A stretch of 64,000 nucleotides of DNA from Aminobacter ciceronei (GTDB taxonomy: Bacteria > Pseudomonadota > Alphaproteobacteria > Rhizobiales > Rhizobiaceae). Shown here one piece after another: positions 54,269 through 61,698 of this stretch. The position numbers and the translations under genes were made by a program. A model generated the notes under the pieces. The model worked only from the letters and a program-made list of their open reading frames with translations. It had not been told where the DNA came from and did not search any database. The stretch covers positions 1 through 64,000 of the forward strand of contig NZ_JACJHY010000025.1 in assembly GCF_014138625.1 (NCBI RefSeq). The letters run 5' to 3'. Positions within the stretch are counted from its first letter, which is position 1. Each line of letters begins with the position of its first letter.

Positions 54269-54451
54269 ATGCCGGACGATCCGAAGAAAACCGCTGAGGA
54301 CCGCAAGCTCGTCTCGAGGCAGGAGTATGAGATCGAGGAATTTGCGCGCAAATATGATCTGATGCGCGGCGAAGCCGCGGCGATGATCAGGCGCTATGGT
54401 CCATCGCGCCGCAAACTTGACGCCATCATCACGCAGCGCCCGCGCGGGTAG
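54269..54451 (+). CDS. Small DUF3606-like protein
   Basis: The 60-residue protein (MPDDPKKTAEDRKLVSRQEY) has a small helical domain with EEFARKYDLMRGEAAAMIRRYGPSRRKLD, cited by MIRRYGPSRRKLD. The same VRRHGRDRRKLD end occurs in the gene at 57883, so the two are paralogues. An AGGAGG precedes the ATG by seven bases. DUF3606 proteins are common small stress-induced proteins of unknown function. Confidence 0.75.
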   Translation: MPDDPKKTAEDRKLVSRQEYEIEEFARKYDLMRGEAAAMIRRYGPSRRKLDAIITQRPRG

Positions 54452-54464
54452 ATGGCCAGGACAG

Positions 54465-54746
54465 ATGCCTGAACAGAGCCAGCCCGCCGCATTCAGCGTC
54501 GACGAGACGGTCAGTCTCAGGTCCCGTGCCGGCGTGCCCCTGGGCACGCCCAACAGCTTCACCGTCAAGACGATACTGCCCAGCGACAACGGCCACCGTT
54601 ACTATCGCATCCGCAGCATGGAAGAGGCCTTCGATCGCATCGTGCCCGAGGCCAATCTGGTCGCCGCGGACCAGTGCCAGACGATCCATGATGATGAAGC
54701 CCGACGGAATTTCCGCATGCGCTTTGCGCCGAAGCGGCGGCGATAG
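54465..54746 (+). CDS. Small hypothetical protein
   Basis: The 93-residue protein (MPEQSQPAAFSVDETVSLRS) is mainly beta with RSRAGVPLGTPNSFTVKTILP and GHRYYRIRSMEEAFDRIVPE. It starts 13 bases after the DUF3606-like gene, so it is in the same operon. Its length and the YYRIRS stretch suggest a small SH3/KOW-like barrel, but this is uncertain. Confidence 0.6.
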   Translation: MPEQSQPAAFSVDETVSLRSRAGVPLGTPNSFTVKTILPSDNGHRYYRIRSMEEAFDRIVPEANLVAADQCQTIHDDEARRNFRMRFAPKRRR

Positions 54747-54896
54747 CGGTGCTTGCCTTGCGCGCAAGTTGTGTGAAACAATCTCCAGAATGCCGTCAAA
54801 AGATGGTCGCTGCGGCAAACGCCGCCCCAATTGCCTGATACTGCATGGCAGTGGCTGTTGGCCTCAAGCTTCCGCCCCAATTGCGGGCGGGAAGCC

Positions 54897-55139
54897 GTGA
54901 ACAGCTCCTCGAACGTCTCGGCACTGGATTTCGAAATTGTCCTCGGCGCCTTGCGCCGCATGATCCCGTTGCCGACCGACCCATCCGACCTTCATGCGCT
55001 GGCACGATGCTTGATCGCCGAATTATGTCCCGAAAAGACCTATCCCGACGCGCTCATGGATGCGTTGGTTCAAGCCGCATCGAAGAGGGCGCGATCGTCG
55101 AGGCCGGCGATGCGTTTCCTGAGCGGCCTGAGGTCGTGA
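54897..55139 (+). CDS. Possible small hypothetical protein, GTG start
   Basis: A frame of 80 residues from the GTG at 54897 contains ALDFEIVLGALRRMIPLPTD and DALMDALVQAASKRARS and looks helical. The ribosome-binding site is only GGGAAG. It could be real but no homologue is recalled. The 150 bases before it contain a repeated CCGCCCCAATTGC. Confidence 0.4.
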   Translation: MNSSSNVSALDFEIVLGALRRMIPLPTDPSDLHALARCLIAELCPEKTYPDALMDALVQAASKRARSSRPAMRFLSGLRS

Positions 55140-55154
55140 CGGATGGCTTCAGCG

Positions 55155-55310
55155 TCAGGTGATTGCCGGAGGATGTTCATTGAATTCTGCCTGTCGGGGA
55201 TCGCGACCCAGTTGGCTGGCGAAGAAAGCAGGCGCCTCCTCGGTGGCAGCCTGCACAACGGACAATTGCCCGCTCGCAAGCTCAATCGCCGAGTTCATGA
55301 CAGGTTCCAT
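55155..55310 (-). CDS. Possible very small protein
   Basis: A 51-residue frame (MNSAIELASGQLSVVQAATE after an initial MEPV) on the minus strand looks like a natural helical peptide, with ATEEAPAFFASQLGRDPRQA. It has no strong ribosome-binding site and lies after the hairpin at 55316. Low confidence. Confidence 0.35.
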   Translation of the reverse strand: MEPVMNSAIELASGQLSVVQAATEEAPAFFASQLGRDPRQAEFNEHPPAIT

Positions 55311-55311
55311 G

Positions 55312-55348
55312 GAAAAGGCCTGCCGGATGGGGCACATCCGGCAGGCCT
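55312..55348 (-). terminator. Hairpin terminator, minus strand
   Basis: A perfect 14-base-arm hairpin, AGGCCTGCCGGATG (55316-55329) / CATCCGGCAGGCCT (55335-55348) with a five-base loop, is followed on the minus strand by TTTTCC. It would end the transcript of the gene at 55593-55868. Confidence 0.7.
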
Positions 55349-55533
55349 GGTGTGAGCATGACCGGAGGGGGGAGGCCATGCTCGCCACTACAACTCTGGT
55401 CGCCTCGATAAGTTCCCCGGGCGAAGGCACGCCGGAGGGTTGTCTGGCACTGCGCGGGAAAGACGCTCAGGCACGGATCCGCCTTGCCACGATCTCCGCT
55501 GGTCGACGCCCGACGGTTCGGGTCGTCGCAGCC

Positions 55534-55605
55534 AGATCAAGCCCGGTCGTCAGATCAAGCCCGGTCGCCAAGATCAAGCCCGGTCGCCAAGATCAAGCCC
55601 GGTCG
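55534..55605. repeat. 18-19-base tandem repeat containing a stop codon
   Basis: AGATCAAGCCCGGTCG starts at 55534, 55552, 55571 and 55590. The last copy includes the TGA stop (minus strand, 55593-55595) of the gene at 55593-55868; the other three copies extend downstream of it, as if the gene end had been copied outward. Confidence 0.9.
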
Positions 55606-55868
55606 AATGTGAACGATGTCAGCAAGGTGGTCACGAAATTGCTCGCCTTTTCCTTGACCAGCATGGTCGTCCAGTCGTCCGTGCCGCGCAGCCTCAGGTC
55701 GGTGTAGATGCTGTCGACCGCCGCCTCTTCGATGCGCTTGATATGCGCCATGAAGGCGACCTCCCCGTCCGAGCGATACATGTCGCGGATGACCATGCGC
55801 AGGACCTCCTGGATCGCTATTTGCCAGGCGGTGTTGATCGCGTGAATTTCATTGGTGTCTTCTGACAT
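55593..55868 (-). CDS. Small hypothetical helical protein
   Basis: The 91-residue protein (MSEDTNEIHAINTAWQIAIQ) has IQEVLRMVIRDMYRSDGEVAFMAHIKRIEE, cited by RMVIRDMYRSDGEVAF, and ends VTTLLTSFTFDRA. Soluble, helical and well-formed. Repeats flank both its start (55892-55947) and its stop (55534-55605). Function unknown. Confidence 0.65.
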   Translation of the reverse strand: MSEDTNEIHAINTAWQIAIQEVLRMVIRDMYRSDGEVAFMAHIKRIEEAAVDSIYTDLRLRGTDDWTTMLVKEKASNFVTTLLTSFTFDRA

Positions 55869-55891
55869 GGCTATTCCTTTGGGTGGCTCGG

Positions 55892-55947
55892 CCCTGGACA
55901 ATGTTCACGCGGGGCCTGGTTCACGCGGGGCCCTGGTTCACGCGGGG
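55892..55947. repeat. 16-17-base tandem repeat upstream of a start codon
   Basis: GTTCACGCGGGG occurs at 55903-55914, 55919-55930 and 55936-55947 with linkers CCTG/CCCTG. It lies 24-80 bases upstream of the ATG at 55868. Confidence 0.9.
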
Positions 55948-55990
55948 CTTGAGCAGCCGCCTGACAAGGCGCGGATGACAGGGCGCCGCG

Positions 55991-56242
55991 TCAGACCTGT
56001 CTCGCGACAGCTGCCGTCCGTTGGTCCCGGCTTGCCTGGCCAGGAGCGATCGCGGTCGCCCCTGCACGATCATGCAGTTCCTTTGCGAGGCGCGCCTGAC
56101 GAAGCCGGAGCGTCTTTTCCTCGCGCGAGCGAACGAGGACGTCCGCCACATCGAGGGGGGTGTTGCGTGCGAAAAATTGCGATTGCGCACGGCTGAAGGC
56201 AATCTCCGCCTGTTGGCGGGATTTGCTGTGTGTCTGAAACAA
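55991..56242 (-). CDS. Small hypothetical protein, charged helix
   Basis: The 83-residue frame is a long charged helix (SRAQSQFFARNTPLDVADVL, REEKTLRLRQARLAKELHDR) of a type common in rhizobia, possibly a coiled coil. The start is uncertain: the only available codon is a TTG at 56242 without a clear ribosome-binding site. On the same strand as the 55593 gene. Confidence 0.5.
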   Translation of the reverse strand: MFQTHSKSRQQAEIAFSRAQSQFFARNTPLDVADVLVRSREEKTLRLRQARLAKELHDRAGATAIAPGQASRDQRTAAVARQV

Positions 56243-56280
56243 TGGGTTTTCCGATTGGGAGGCCGCATAGGGTGCGCGGC

Positions 56281-56312
56281 AATAAAAAAGGTCAGGCGGG
56301 CTGCCTGACCTT
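56281..56312 (-). terminator. Rho-independent terminator of cspA
   Basis: AAGGTCAGGC (56288-56297) pairs with GCCTGACCTT (56303-56312) around a five-base loop; on the minus strand it is followed by a run of six T. It lies 67 bases after the cspA stop. Confidence 0.85.
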
Positions 56313-56378
56313 GATCGGTATCATGCTCTCACAGTGCCAGTACATCCGTGGTCAACGGAGAGACAGATACTGGATGGC

Positions 56379-56588
56379 TCAGGCGGCCTGCAGATTGCAG
56401 GCGGACATCTTGCCGGACTTGTTGTCGCGCTCCATCTCGAAGCCGATCTTCTGGCCCTCGACGAGTTCGCGCATTCCGGCGCGCTCGACGGCAGAGATGT
56501 GAACGAACGCATCCGCGCCGCCATTGTCGGGCTGGATGAAGCCGAAGCCTTTGGTGGAATTAAACCATTTAACGGTGCCAGTGGTCAT
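56379..56588 (-). CDS. cspA: Cold shock protein
   Basis: The 69-residue single cold-shock domain has RNP-1 KGFGFIQPD and RNP-2 DAFVHISAV intact ([15 protein letters not shown] start). It binds single-stranded nucleic acid and melts mRNA structure. The ATG at 56588 is chosen over 56603 because MTTGTVKWF is the family start. About 180 bases of gene-free sequence upstream are probably a long structured 5' leader, as is usual for csp genes. Confidence 0.95.
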   Translation of the reverse strand: MTTGTVKWFNSTKGFGFIQPDNGGADAFVHISAVERAGMRELVEGQKIGFEMERDNKSGKMSACNLQAA

Positions 56589-56972
56589 GATGAACCCTTT
56601 CATAGCATAAAGTGGACCACAACGCCGAAGCGCTGCGGATGGTGATAGCGATTTTTGAAAGAAAAGGTTCGTTCAGGGCGCGGTGCCAAACGCGCGGTAA
56701 CCAAAGCTCAGCAAGCAAATATCGATGATGGATATGTAGGACAGCCCTGTCGCGTTGTCAACTCCAGCTTTTGGCGCGCAGCGGATTCGACATAAGGTTG
56801 TACCGCGCGGGCCGGAACGGGCGGTCAATCCAAGCCCCCCGTGTGAGGTGGATTTCGGCGGGCCCATGATTATTGGCCGTCAGCGTGAAGACCACGGGAA
56901 TGTCGCCCTTGGTCCAAATGCGCCGCCACTGGTTCGACAGAGCCCTGACTGCCTTTCCTGGTGCAGGATTGC
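56589..56972. other. Gene-free region: probable cspA leader
   Basis: No credible frame. The AT-richer part nearest cspA (56590-56770) is the likely promoter and leader; the remainder toward 56972 shows nothing recognisable. Confidence 0.4.
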
Positions 56973-57004
56973 AAAAAGCCCCGCCACCTCAAGGCAGCGG
57001 GGCT
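56973..57004 (-). terminator. Rho-independent terminator, minus strand
   Basis: AGCCCCGC (56977-56984) and GCGGGGCT (56997-57004) form a stem with a 12-base loop, followed on the minus strand by TTTTT. It would end the transcript of the DUF1344-like remnant. Confidence 0.75.
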
Positions 57005-57021
57005 CGATCTGGAGAACCAGA

Positions 57022-57195
57022 TCACATCGGCGGCGACAGCGTCACCTGCGTGACCTTGGCCATGTCGTCGCCATCCATGGTGACCACCACCTTCTTGCCG
57101 ACCGCAGGCGCAGCAGGCGCTGCAATGCCGGCGCCGACAGTGAAGCTCTTGCCGTCCTCCAGCAGGATGACCTTGGTCTCCTTGCAACCGGCGCG
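57022..57195 (-). pseudogene. C-terminal remnant of a small DUF1344-like exported protein
   Basis: The minus strand reads TKVILLEDGKSFTVGAGIAA and KKVVVTMDGDDMAKVTQVTL before the stop at 57022, the last ~55 residues of small DUF1344-like proteins (ILxDGKxFTV ... VVVT). No signal peptide or start is present; upstream the frame runs antisense to the YciE promoter and gene. It kept its terminator at 56973. Confidence 0.55.
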
Positions 57196-57243
57196 CACGA
57201 GGGTTCCGATGCGGCGGCGAGGTGCGGATCTCCTGAATCCTCT

Positions 57244-57268
57244 GGAACTGTAAGCGCCACCAGTCGTT
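57244..57268 (+). promoter_or_regulatory. EcfG-type promoter of yciE
   Basis: GGAAC (57244-57248), 16-base spacer, CGTT (57265-57268): an exact match to the general stress promoter. It lies 35 bases before the yciE ATG. Confidence 0.85.
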
Positions 57269-57303
57269 CTGGCCCGGAGGGATCTCAACCACAGGAGCCA
57301 ACC

Positions 57304-57804
57304 ATGCCGACCAAAGAAAAGGGCCTTGAAGACCTCTTCCACGACACCCTGCGCGATATCTACTACGCGGAGCGCAAGATCCTGAAGGCGTTGCCGAAGA
57401 TGGCCCGCGGCGCCAGTTCCATGGAATTGAAAGCGGCGTTCGAGAAACACCGGGACCAGACCGAAGGCCATGTCGAGCGGCTTCAGCAGGTGTTCGAGCT
57501 GATCGGCAAGCGCGCCCAGGGCAAGACCTGCCCGGCGATCGACGGCATCATCGAGGAAGGCGAGGAAATCCTTGAGGAGTTCAAGGGCACGGCGGCCGGC
57601 GACGCCGGCCTGATCTCGGCTGCCCAGGCCGTGGAGCATTATGAAATCACCCGCTACGGCACGCTGCGCCGCTGGGCTGAAATCATGAAGATGCCGGAGG
57701 CGGCCGAGCTTTTCGCCGCCACCCTGGCCGAGGAAGAGACCACCGACAAGGATCTGACCATGCTGGCCGACAGCAAGGCCAACCGACAGGCCTTGGCCGC
57801 ATGA
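57304..57804 (+). CDS. yciE: YciE/DUF892 ferritin-like stress protein
   Basis: The 166-residue four-helix protein starts KGLEDLFHDTLRDIYYAERKI and has ALPKMARGASSMELKAAFEKH, HVERLQQVFELIGKRAQG, AAQAVEHYEITRYGTLRRWA and ends DLTMLADSKANRQALAA. Conserved Glu/His residues of the ferritin-like diiron core (E in AERK, EKHRDQTEGH, EHYE) are present. Metal-binding and radical protection are suggested for the family. A truncated copy of its 3' end is at 59343-59399. Confidence 0.92.
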   Translation: MPTKEKGLEDLFHDTLRDIYYAERKILKALPKMARGASSMELKAAFEKHRDQTEGHVERLQQVFELIGKRAQGKTCPAIDGIIEEGEEILEEFKGTAAGDAGLISAAQAVEHYEITRYGTLRRWAEIMKMPEAAELFAATLAEEETTDKDLTMLADSKANRQALAA

Positions 57805-57882
57805 TCGACAGCCCCGCAGCTCTGCCGAACAAACCGGCAGCGCTGTGGGGCGCCCCCTCAACAGCCATTCGGAGGCGCGACC

Positions 57883-58047
57883 ATGAAACCGACCACCCCA
57901 ACCCTGCCCACCGATGACGAGCTCGTCATGCACCTGGTGGAAACCAGCGACCTGTCGCCGCTCCAGGCGGCCGAACTTGTCAGGCGCCATGGCCGCGACC
58001 GCCGCAAGCTCGATGAGCTGGCCAGGACATTCAAGGCGGAGAGTTGA
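57883..58047 (+). CDS. Small DUF3606-like protein, paralogue
   Basis: The 54-residue protein has LSPLQAAELVRRHGRDRRKL and resembles the 54269 gene in its second half. GGAGG lies eight bases before the ATG. It sits between yciE and the SDR gene, three bases before the latter, so all three are probably transcribed together from the EcfG-type promoter. Confidence 0.75.
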   Translation: MKPTTPTLPTDDELVMHLVETSDLSPLQAAELVRRHGRDRRKLDELARTFKAES

Positions 58048-58050
58048 GCC

Positions 58051-59016
58051 ATGGGTGCCGCTCAGCCACGCGCCGCAGGCAGGCAACGCGCGATCCAGGC
58101 GAAGGTCGACAAGGACGACAGGCAGCAGCGCAAGGTCAAACCGCCCAAGGCGATGCAGGCCGGCGCCAGGCGGTATCCGACCCCGCCATTCCCGAAGCAG
58201 CATCTGCCGAAGCCCGGCCACGAAACCTCGGTCGAGCCGGCGCCGCTGTATGACGCGCCCTATTATCTCGGTTCGCAGAAGCTCGCCGGCAAGGTCGCGC
58301 TGATCACCGGCGGCGATTCAGGCATAGGTCGAGCGGTTGCGGTGCTGTTTGCGCGGGAGGGCGCCGACATCGCCATCGGCTATCTCAGCGAAGACGTCGA
58401 TGCGAAGCAGACAAAGCTCGCCGTCGAAGCGGAAGGCCGCAGCTGCATCCTGCTTCGCGGCGATGTCAGTTCGCCCGCCGCATGCCGCAAGGCGGTGGCG
58501 AGGACAGTCAAGCAATTCGGCAAGCTCGACATCCTCGTCAACAATGCCGCCTTCCAGGTGCATTCGGCCGATATCGCCGACCTCACCGAGGCGCATTTCG
58601 ACACCACGCTCAAGGTCAATCTCTACGGCTATTTCCACATGGCCAAGGCAGCGCTCGCGCATATGGGGCCAGGCGCCGTCATCCTGAACACCGGCTCGGT
58701 GACCGGCATCAGGGGCAGCAAGGAGCTGGTCGACTATTCGATGACCAAGGGCGGCATCCATGCCTTCACCAGGGCGCTTGCCGCCAACCTTGTCGATCGC
58801 GGCATCCGCGTCAACGCCATCGCGCCCGGACCGGTGTGGACGCCGCTGAACCCGTCCGACAAGCAGGCGCAGGACGTGGCGCAGTTCGGCGCAAAGACTG
58901 CGATGAAGCGTCCGGCCCAGCCCGAGGAAATCGCCCCCGCCTATGTGTTCCTCGCCTCGTCGCACTGCTCCAGCTACATCACCGGCGAGATCCTGCCGAT
59001 CATCGGCGGCTACTGA
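58051..59016 (+). CDS. YghA/general stress protein 39-like SDR oxidoreductase
   Basis: The 321-residue classical short-chain dehydrogenase has an extra ~75-residue N-terminal segment with TPPFPKQHLPKPGHE, typical of YghA-type stress SDRs. The cofactor motif is TGGDSGIGRAVAVLFAREGA, then LVNNAAFQ, the catalytic serine NTGSVTG, YSMTKGGIHAFT with the YxxxK pair, and APGPVWTPLNP. NADP-dependent reduction of an aldehyde or ketone under stress is likely. Confidence 0.92.
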   Translation: MGAAQPRAAGRQRAIQAKVDKDDRQQRKVKPPKAMQAGARRYPTPPFPKQHLPKPGHETSVEPAPLYDAPYYLGSQKLAGKVALITGGDSGIGRAVAVLFAREGADIAIGYLSEDVDAKQTKLAVEAEGRSCILLRGDVSSPAACRKAVARTVKQFGKLDILVNNAAFQVHSADIADLTEAHFDTTLKVNLYGYFHMAKAALAHMGPGAVILNTGSVTGIRGSKELVDYSMTKGGIHAFTRALAANLVDRGIRVNAIAPGPVWTPLNPSDKQAQDVAQFGAKTAMKRPAQPEEIAPAYVFLASSHCSSYITGEILPIIGGY

Positions 59017-59070
59017 GAAAATGCCTGCCGGCCGAGGCCGGCACGACACGTGCATGCAAAGGTGAGCGCC

Positions 59071-59295
59071 ATGTTGCCGCCCGAAATCATCGACAACCCC
59101 GACCTGTCCATCGATGAGAAGATCGGTCGTCTGCGCAACCTCGATGCCAGCCTGCGCAGCCTGTACCGGGCGCTCTACCCCGGTGAAACGCCGTGGGACG
59201 ACCTGGCCGAGATCGAAACCGGAATCCGCAGCCTCGAACAGATGCTGCCGTCGGGAACCACGGTCGATCGTTGCCGCGACGACGACAGACAATGA
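59071..59295 (+). CDS. Small hypothetical stress-cluster protein
   Basis: The 74-residue protein from the ATG at 59071 (MLPPEIIDNPDLSIDEKIGR) is helical with LRNLDASLRSLYRALYPGET and IETGIRSLEQMLP. AAGG lies ahead of the ATG. It is directly downstream of the SDR and upstream of the yciE 3' copy. Function unknown. Confidence 0.6.
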   Translation: MLPPEIIDNPDLSIDEKIGRLRNLDASLRSLYRALYPGETPWDDLAEIETGIRSLEQMLPSGTTVDRCRDDDRQ

Positions 59296-59342
59296 CACGT
59301 CCCGGGTCCCGACCAAGGGGTTACCGGGACCTCCGCCGCTGC

Positions 59343-59399
59343 AAGGACCTGACGGCGCTGGCCGACAACAAGGCCAATCGTCAGGCACTTTCGGCATGA
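59343..59399 (+). pseudogene. Duplicated 3' end of yciE
   Basis: Nineteen codons, KDLTALADNKANRQALSA and stop, nearly identical to the yciE end KDLTMLADSKANRQALAA. The following GCATGATCCATGACC also resembles the bases after yciE. The rest of the gene copy is absent, so it is the scar of a tandem duplication followed by deletion, or of recombination. Confidence 0.85.
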
Positions 59400-59461
59400 T
59401 CCATGACCACCGGCCGGTCGTCTCGCGCAGAGGGCAGGCCCATGACCTCGAGAGGGCAGAG

Positions 59462-60031
59462 ATGAGCAAGGCATTGTTGGCACTCCCGCTGGCGCTGATG
59501 TCGCTGTCGGCGGCCCCTGCGACGGAGAAGGACTTTCTTCAAACGCTTTCCGGCAGTTGGCAGGGCTCCGGCCAGGTCCGGCTGCGGCCTGATACGGCGC
59601 CGGTCCCGGTCGTCTGCACGCTGCGATCACGCAGCAAGGGCGCTTCGCTCAATCTGGACGGCAATTGCCGGGCAAAAATCGTCTTCTCCAGGCGCATCGG
59701 CGTCGATCTGCGCGCCGAAGGGGCGCGTTATTCCGGCACCTATGTCGGTTCACGTCGCGGTGCGGCCAGCCTTGCGGGCAGACGCAGCGGCGATACTGTC
59801 ACGCTGCAGATCAACTGGCCTGACCGCGGCTCAGGCGCGCGGGTCGCCACCATGCAGGTGGCGAGCAGGATTGCCGGCAAAATGCGCATCGTCACTGTCG
59901 AACGACACCCGCAGACCGGAAACCGGGTGGTGACGGCTGACATCGCCTTCAGCCGCAACCAGACGGGCCTCTTTTACAGACGCACATTTTTTGAGCCGGG
60001 CGGCATCCTTCGCTGCGTGGGGGAACCCTAG
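59462..60031 (+). CDS. Exported hypothetical protein
   Basis: The 189-residue protein has an N-terminal signal (ALLALPLALMSLSAAPA) and a beta-rich mature domain: FLQTLSGSWQGSGQVRLRPD, PVPVVCTLRSRSKGASLNLD, YSGTYVGSRRGAASLAGRRS, TVTLQINWPDRG, with two cysteines (VVCTL, DGNCRA) likely to form a disulphide. It looks like a lipocalin-type periplasmic protein; ligand unknown. Confidence 0.75.
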   Translation: MSKALLALPLALMSLSAAPATEKDFLQTLSGSWQGSGQVRLRPDTAPVPVVCTLRSRSKGASLNLDGNCRAKIVFSRRIGVDLRAEGARYSGTYVGSRRGAASLAGRRSGDTVTLQINWPDRGSGARVATMQVASRIAGKMRIVTVERHPQTGNRVVTADIAFSRNQTGLFYRRTFFEPGGILRCVGEP

Positions 60032-60047
60032 CTGAGCACGGCGGGTT
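60022..60047 (+). promoter_or_regulatory. EcfG-type promoter candidate
   Basis: GGAAC (60022-60026), 17-base spacer, GGTT (60044-60047), within the last codons of the exported gene and 24 bases before the ATG at 60072. Confidence 0.55.
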
Positions 60048-60071
60048 GTTGACAGGAAACGGAGACCCACC

Positions 60072-60338
60072 ATGGCCAAGACAGCAACGCGGCAAAGCCC
60101 AGCCGGACCCAGGCCGGCACTGCCCCCGGACAATCCGACGCCCAGGGTGAAACCGACGCCCCAGGACAAACCGACGCGCAACGACAAACCGACGCCCAGG
60201 AACGAACCGACGCGCAACGACAAACCGACACGAGACACGCGGGACGACCCGTCAGCCAATCCGGACGCCGACGAAAACCAGCCCGACACCGCGCCCCACA
60301 AGGACGTCGAAAAGCTTCAGCGCAAGCTGAAGCGCTGA
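60072..60338 (+). CDS. Disordered repeat protein
   Basis: The 88-residue protein is almost entirely disordered: after ATRQSPAGPRPALPPDNPTP it repeats a (K/E)PTPxx or KPTRND hexa/heptapeptide seven times (VKPTPQDKPTRNDKPTPRN, cited in part), then an acidic stretch and a basic C-terminal helix VEKLQRKLKR. Highly charged hydrophilin-like proteins of this sort are thought to protect against desiccation or osmotic stress. The repeat is also visible as a DNA tandem repeat. Confidence 0.65.
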   Translation: MAKTATRQSPAGPRPALPPDNPTPRVKPTPQDKPTRNDKPTPRNEPTRNDKPTRDTRDDPSANPDADENQPDTAPHKDVEKLQRKLKR

Positions 60339-60344
60339 TGCACC

Positions 60345-60381
60345 AAAAAGAAAGGCCTGCCCACGTCTCCGTCGGCAGGCC
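60345..60381 (-). terminator. Hairpin with T-rich flank on the minus strand
   Basis: GGCCTGCC (60354-60361) and GGCAGGCC (60374-60381) form a stem with a 12-base loop. The T-rich side (TTTCTTTTT) is on the minus strand, so as a terminator it would stop antisense transcription; in the sense direction it is only a hairpin after the gene at 60072. Confidence 0.55.
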
Positions 60382-60571
60382 GTCAGGTTCTGGGATGCGC
60401 AGCCGGGAAAGGGACGAAACCGGCTACATGTGCAGTGTCTAAACCCGACAACAGCGCCGAAGTTCCATCGTTGGGTGAGCACCCAGCCGAGCCCCGCCCG
60501 GATCGAACCGCGAGCCGGCACCCGCAGCCGCCGCTGCATGATCACGATTGTCGCCGCGCGGTGGGTTTGTC

Positions 60572-60596
60572 GGAACGGATCGCCGACTGGATGGTT
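60572..60596 (+). promoter_or_regulatory. EcfG-type promoter of the PRC-barrel gene
   Basis: GGAAC (60572-60576), 16-base spacer, GGTT (60593-60596), 32 bases before the ATG at 60629. Confidence 0.75.
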
Positions 60597-60628
60597 TCGC
60601 CAATCCACCCACCAAGAGGAGACCAGTC

Positions 60629-60925
60629 ATGGACCACAGCAATCACGTCCGCCTCACCGAGGCCGAACTCACGCCCGATCTGCTTGCCGACGCCACCATC
60701 TATGGCCCCGACGACGAGGACATCGGATCGGTGTCGCATGTCCACGGATCCGGCAGCACGGCCCAGGTGATCATCGATGTCGGCGGCTTCCTCGGCATCG
60801 GCGCAAAACCGGTCGCGGTGCCCGTCAGCCAGCTCGATTTCATGCGCGACGAGGATGGCGAGGTCCACGCGGTGACATCGTGGACGAAGGACCAGTTGAA
60901 AGACATGCCGGAGCATCTCGACTGA
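60629..60925 (+). CDS. PRC-barrel domain protein
   Basis: The 98-residue protein has the PRC-barrel pattern: LADATIYGPDDEDIGSVSHV, TAQVIIDVGGFLGIGAKPVA, VPVSQLDFMRDEDGEVHAVT. Such domains are small beta-barrels used in photosynthetic reaction centres, RimM and many stress proteins of rhizobia; the exact role of stand-alone ones is unknown. AAGAGGAG lies before the ATG at 60629, with its own EcfG-type promoter. Confidence 0.88.
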   Translation: MDHSNHVRLTEAELTPDLLADATIYGPDDEDIGSVSHVHGSGSTAQVIIDVGGFLGIGAKPVAVPVSQLDFMRDEDGEVHAVTSWTKDQLKDMPEHLD

Positions 60926-61248
60926 TCTGCATGTCGCGTCAGTGGCGCGGGATGGGCCCGCGCCACGGGGCAGGCGCGCACCTTCACGCGAAATGGCCAT
61001 GATTGGCCGCCGATGAAAGATGCGGCGCCCGGACATCTGGTTCTGGCGCCCGCCTCTGCCGGCGCCTGCAGGTTGCGGGCCGCGTTCGCGGCCTGTGAGC
61101 GCGCCGCCAAGCGAACGCTCACTTTTTGATGATATCCCTACAGTAACGCTTGTTCACGATCCCGTGAGGGCGGCCCCACAGATCGAAATAATGTGTTACA
61201 CTTCGTGAATGCTCAATCTCGCAGCAATCAATGCGGAAGGAGCCCGAA
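60926..61248. other. No recognisable gene
   Basis: The stretch has no credible frame. The last ~130 bases are AT-richer and must hold the promoter of the gene at 61249, but no EcfG-type or TTGACA-type promoter stands out. Confidence 0.4.
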
Positions 61249-61677
61249 ATGAACCAGGCGAACAATGACCGGAAGTCCTTGGATCAGAGGATTTCAGATT
61301 ACAGACCAAGCAAGAAGAGTTTGGCTTGGTCAATTGTGATCAGCGCTATCTTGACGATGATATTCGGTTTTACTGCTGGAGGCTGGGTTACCGGCGGATC
61401 CGCGAGGCTTATGGCGACGGTGGCGGCGCGGGATGCCGTGGCGGAACTGGCCTCTACGGAATGTGTGAACCGCTTTCTCGGTGGCACCGATGCGGCCCAA
61501 AGACTGACCGACCTGAAAGCTCTCAGTTCCTGGCAACGAGATGACTTTGTCAAAGACGGCGGCTGGAGCCAGTTCGGGTCGGAGGAAGTCGCAGGCGCTG
61601 CCGTGATGTGCGCTGACAAGCTCGCAGCCATGGACGGCGTGCCCGAAACGACGTCCTCGGCGGCGGTCGAAGGATAG
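61249..61677 (+). CDS. Membrane-anchored hypothetical protein
   Basis: The 142-residue protein has one N-terminal membrane helix (LAWSIVISAILTMIFGFTAGGWV) and a soluble domain with AARDAVAELASTECVNRFLGG and AAVMCADKLAAMDG; the two cysteines could pair on the periplasmic side. The ATG at 61249 follows GGAAGGAG. No family assigned, though small proteins with this arrangement recur in rhizobia. Confidence 0.7.
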   Translation: MNQANNDRKSLDQRISDYRPSKKSLAWSIVISAILTMIFGFTAGGWVTGGSARLMATVAARDAVAELASTECVNRFLGGTDAAQRLTDLKALSSWQRDDFVKDGGWSQFGSEEVAGAAVMCADKLAAMDGVPETTSSAAVEG

Positions 61678-61698
61678 CCCCGCGCCGGGAGTTTCAAC

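Noticed and set aside
55534-55605. Possible CRISPR-like array
   Set aside because: Copies are 18-19 bases apart with essentially no unique spacer between them and no cas gene is present; it is a tandem repeat.
57022-58221. 399-residue minus-strand frame spanning yciE
   Set aside because: Most of it is the antisense of yciE and the DUF3606-like gene; only its last ~55 codons look like protein and are listed as a remnant.
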